Assembly (NCBI RefSeq): GCF_007858275.1
Contig: NZ_VFEV01000022.1
Location: 49,784 to 113,783, forward strand
Length of the DNA stretch: 64,000 nt
Reading direction: 5' to 3'
Source of the DNA: Pseudomonas proteolytica
GTDB lineage: Bacteria; Pseudomonadota; Gammaproteobacteria; Pseudomonadales; Pseudomonadaceae
Position numbers and translations under genes: made by a program. Below are positions 62,743 through 64,000 of the stretch, piece after piece. The notes beneath the pieces are model-generated. The model saw only the letters and a program-made list of their open reading frames with translations, was not told the DNA's origin and did no database searches. Numbering within the stretch: the stretch's first letter is position 1; every line of letters starts with the position of its first letter.

Positions 62743-63158
62743 CCCTTGGAAGGCGCCAGGCGTCTGCCCATTTCCTCACCAAGGGCCTGGAGGCCGCTCA
62801 AGGGGCGGACCATTACTTCAAACTCGATGATCTTCCCCTCTTCGTTGAAGCGGATCAGGTCGATGCCCTTGAGCTGTTTGTCACCCACTCGCGCGCTGAA
62901 CTCGAGCACCACATTGTGGCCGTCGGCGCTGGCCAGTTCACGGTGGTAGTGGAAGTCCTCAAACACGGTAAACACGGTGTTGAGGATCATCGAAACGACG
63001 GCGGCGCCGGGGTAGGGGGTGTGGGCCATCGGCGAGCGAAACACCGCGTCAGGCGCCAGCAGTTCGGGCAGGGCCTTGAGGTCGGCAGTGGCCAGCATGG
63101 TGTGCCAGCGCTTCAGGGTATGGGCGGCCCCAGGGGATAATTGCAGAGCTTCGGACAT
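62739..63158 (-). CDS. NTF2/SnoaL-like small protein
   Basis: A 139-residue protein with the cone-shaped NTF2-like fold: an N-terminal helix (RWHTMLATADLKALPELLAPDAVF), then strands HYHRELASADGHNVVLEFSARV and GIDLIRFNEEGKIIEFEVMVRP. Proteins of this type serve as small isomerases, hydrolases or ligand carriers; nothing here fixes the reaction. It ends overlapping the epoxide-hydrolase gene tail to tail, so their products could be functionally related but they are transcribed apart. Confidence 0.85.
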   Translation of the reverse strand: MSEALQLSPGAAHTLKRWHTMLATADLKALPELLAPDAVFRSPMAHTPYPGAAVVSMILNTVFTVFEDFHYHRELASADGHNVVLEFSARVGDKQLKGIDLIRFNEEGKIIEFEVMVRPLSGLQALGEEMGRRLAPSKG

Positions 63159-63418
63159 GGTCTGTACCTGTTCTTATGAGTGTTGAGCAACCATAAGAGC
63201 AGCTGCGAGGTGGGATCAATGATCCAAACTGACAGTTATATGGCTGGAGCAAACAGCAGAGCTGTGTGGGCTTGCTCGCGATGGGCATGAGTATCTGCAC
63301 AACTCTTTGGTGGTTTTTGGGGTTGGGTACATATCCGTTGCTGCGGTTACGGCGGCTATTGGTTCCGCCCTTACGGCGGCTCACTTTTGTAGAGCGCAAA
63401 AGTAAGCAAAACGCTCTT
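63159..63418. other. Non-coding region with widespread Pseudomonas repeat wording
   Basis: No gene is supported. The stretch from about 63328 (GGTACATATCCGTTGCTGCG, then a GGCGGC/GCCGCC-rich part and a CACTTTTG...CAAAAGT inverted pair near 63382-63403) resembles an intergenic repeat I recall as common in fluorescent pseudomonads. It leads straight into the left arm of the large palindrome. Confidence 0.6.
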
Positions 63419-63993
63419 GCCCCACCACTTGGTGCCTCGCCTAGGCTCGGCATGCCCGCAGTCAGGCATTGCTCCGTGGGCCCGCCGCGATCGGCCATCC
63501 ATGGCCGTGTCGCGGCTACCCCGGCATCCTGCCGGGGTGCCCACTGCGCAATACCTGCCTGCGGCCAGCGTGATTTGATGGGGCGCCTAAGATCAAAAGC
63601 CAGATCAAAAGCTGAGCAACAGCAACAGCAACAGCAACGCCAGAGCGCGGAGCTGCTTTCCCCTGTGGGAGCGGGCTTGCTCGCGAATGCGGAGTGTCAG
63701 TCAATACATTTATCAACTGACAGACTGCATTCGCGAGCAAGCCCGCTCCCACAAGGATACGCGCACGCTTCGACGATCAGGTCGGCTGTCAGGCCGCCTC
63801 GTTTTGCTTGTGATTTTGATCTTAGGCGCCCCATCAAACCACGCTGGCCGTAATCCGATATTGATTTGGGGGGTAAACCGGCAGGACGCCGGTTTAGCCG
63901 CGCTGGGCCATGGATGGCCCATCGCGGCGGCCCCCCAAATCAATGTCGGATTACGGGCACACCGAGCCTAGGCGAGGTGCCGAGTGGTGGGGC
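63419..63993. repeat. Large nested palindromic intergenic repeat
   Basis: The left arm (63419-63598) and right arm (63814-63993) are imperfect reverse complements, best at their ends: GCCCCACCACT...CTCGCCTAGGCTCGG outside and TGATGGGGCGCCTAAGATCA inside. Each arm also holds smaller palindromes (CCATCCATGG-type, CCGGCATCCTGCCGG-type). Between them lie four AGCAAC units (63615-63638) and a perfect REP pair at 63664-63753. No gene is supported; frames crossing it are repeat translations. Confidence 0.8.
63664..63753. repeat. REP pair, family D, at the centre of the large palindrome
   Basis: TGTGGGAGCGGGCTTGCTCG and its continuation GCGAATGC form an arm that is repeated inverted at the other end, with an inner TGTCAGT/ACTGACA pair in the loop. 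It is the same kind as family B but with a GCGGGC core. Confidence 0.9.
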
Positions 63994-64000
63994 ACCAGGG

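Noticed and set aside
63266..63853. 195-codon frame on the plus strand
   Set aside because: It translates the intergenic repeat and REP pair; Arg/Pro/Ala-rich with no ribosome site. Such frames are repeat artefacts.

Overview
The window looks like a chromosome segment of a fluorescent pseudomonad (Pseudomonas fluorescens group). The evidence is a GC-rich chromosome with OprD-type porins, REP/BIME-like inverted repeats in intergenic spaces, and above all the gene order aprA-aprI-aprD-aprE-aprF-prtA-prtB-lipA at 42.5-57.3 kb, the known extracellular protease/lipase locus of that group. There are no rRNA, tRNA, CRISPR or phage structural genes. About 46 protein genes are called. Starts were moved from the longest reading frame wherever a ribosome site, an overlap or a paralogue gave a better choice.

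Layout. 1-1447: N-terminal part of a large RHS/Tc-toxin-like protein on the minus strand that runs off the left edge. 1.7-14.4 kb: a LysR regulator divergent from a catabolic cluster made of an alpha/beta hydrolase, a complete oligopeptide-type ABC importer, an OprD porin, a beta-lactamase-fold serine hydrolase, an omega-aminotransferase and an aldehyde dehydrogenase. The logic is import of an amide or peptide, hydrolysis to an amino compound, transamination to an aldehyde and oxidation to an acid. 14.6-24.9 kb: accessory genes (diguanylate cyclase, LysR with an EamA exporter and a short-chain dehydrogenase, AraC with an MFS exporter, a 534-residue orphan, LysR with a medium-chain dehydrogenase). 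25.2-28.5 kb: an unrecognised protein with a PP-loop-like motif followed by a MocR regulator. 28.6-34.2 kb: phosphoglucomutase, pirin, a UvrD-like helicase and a small conserved protein. 34.5-42 kb: amine/polyamine and amino-acid genes (SnoaL-AraC regulator, amine oxidase, cupin, PotF-like binding protein, LuxR regulator, APC permease, DmpA-like peptidase).

42.5-57.3 kb: the exoprotease locus. AprA (serralysin), its inhibitor AprI and the type I secretion system AprDEF are followed by two tandem autotransporter subtilases (PrtA, PrtB) and the RTX lipase LipA, which is expected to leave through AprDEF. prtB carries a one-base frameshift between its catalytic His and Ser. 57.4-63.2 kb: a small lipoprotein, a FAN1-like VRR-NUC nuclease overlapping a Cas4-like-nuclease/iron-sulfur-helicase fusion, an epoxide-hydrolase-like enzyme and an NTF2-like protein. 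63.2-64 kb: a nested palindromic intergenic repeat.

The points most worth following up are the putative amide/omega-amino-acid pathway at 2.7-14.4 kb, the FAN1/nuclease-helicase pair, the prtB frameshift, the unknown PP-loop/MocR pair, the duplicated LysR operator at 15.8/16.8 kb, and the nested repeat at the right end.
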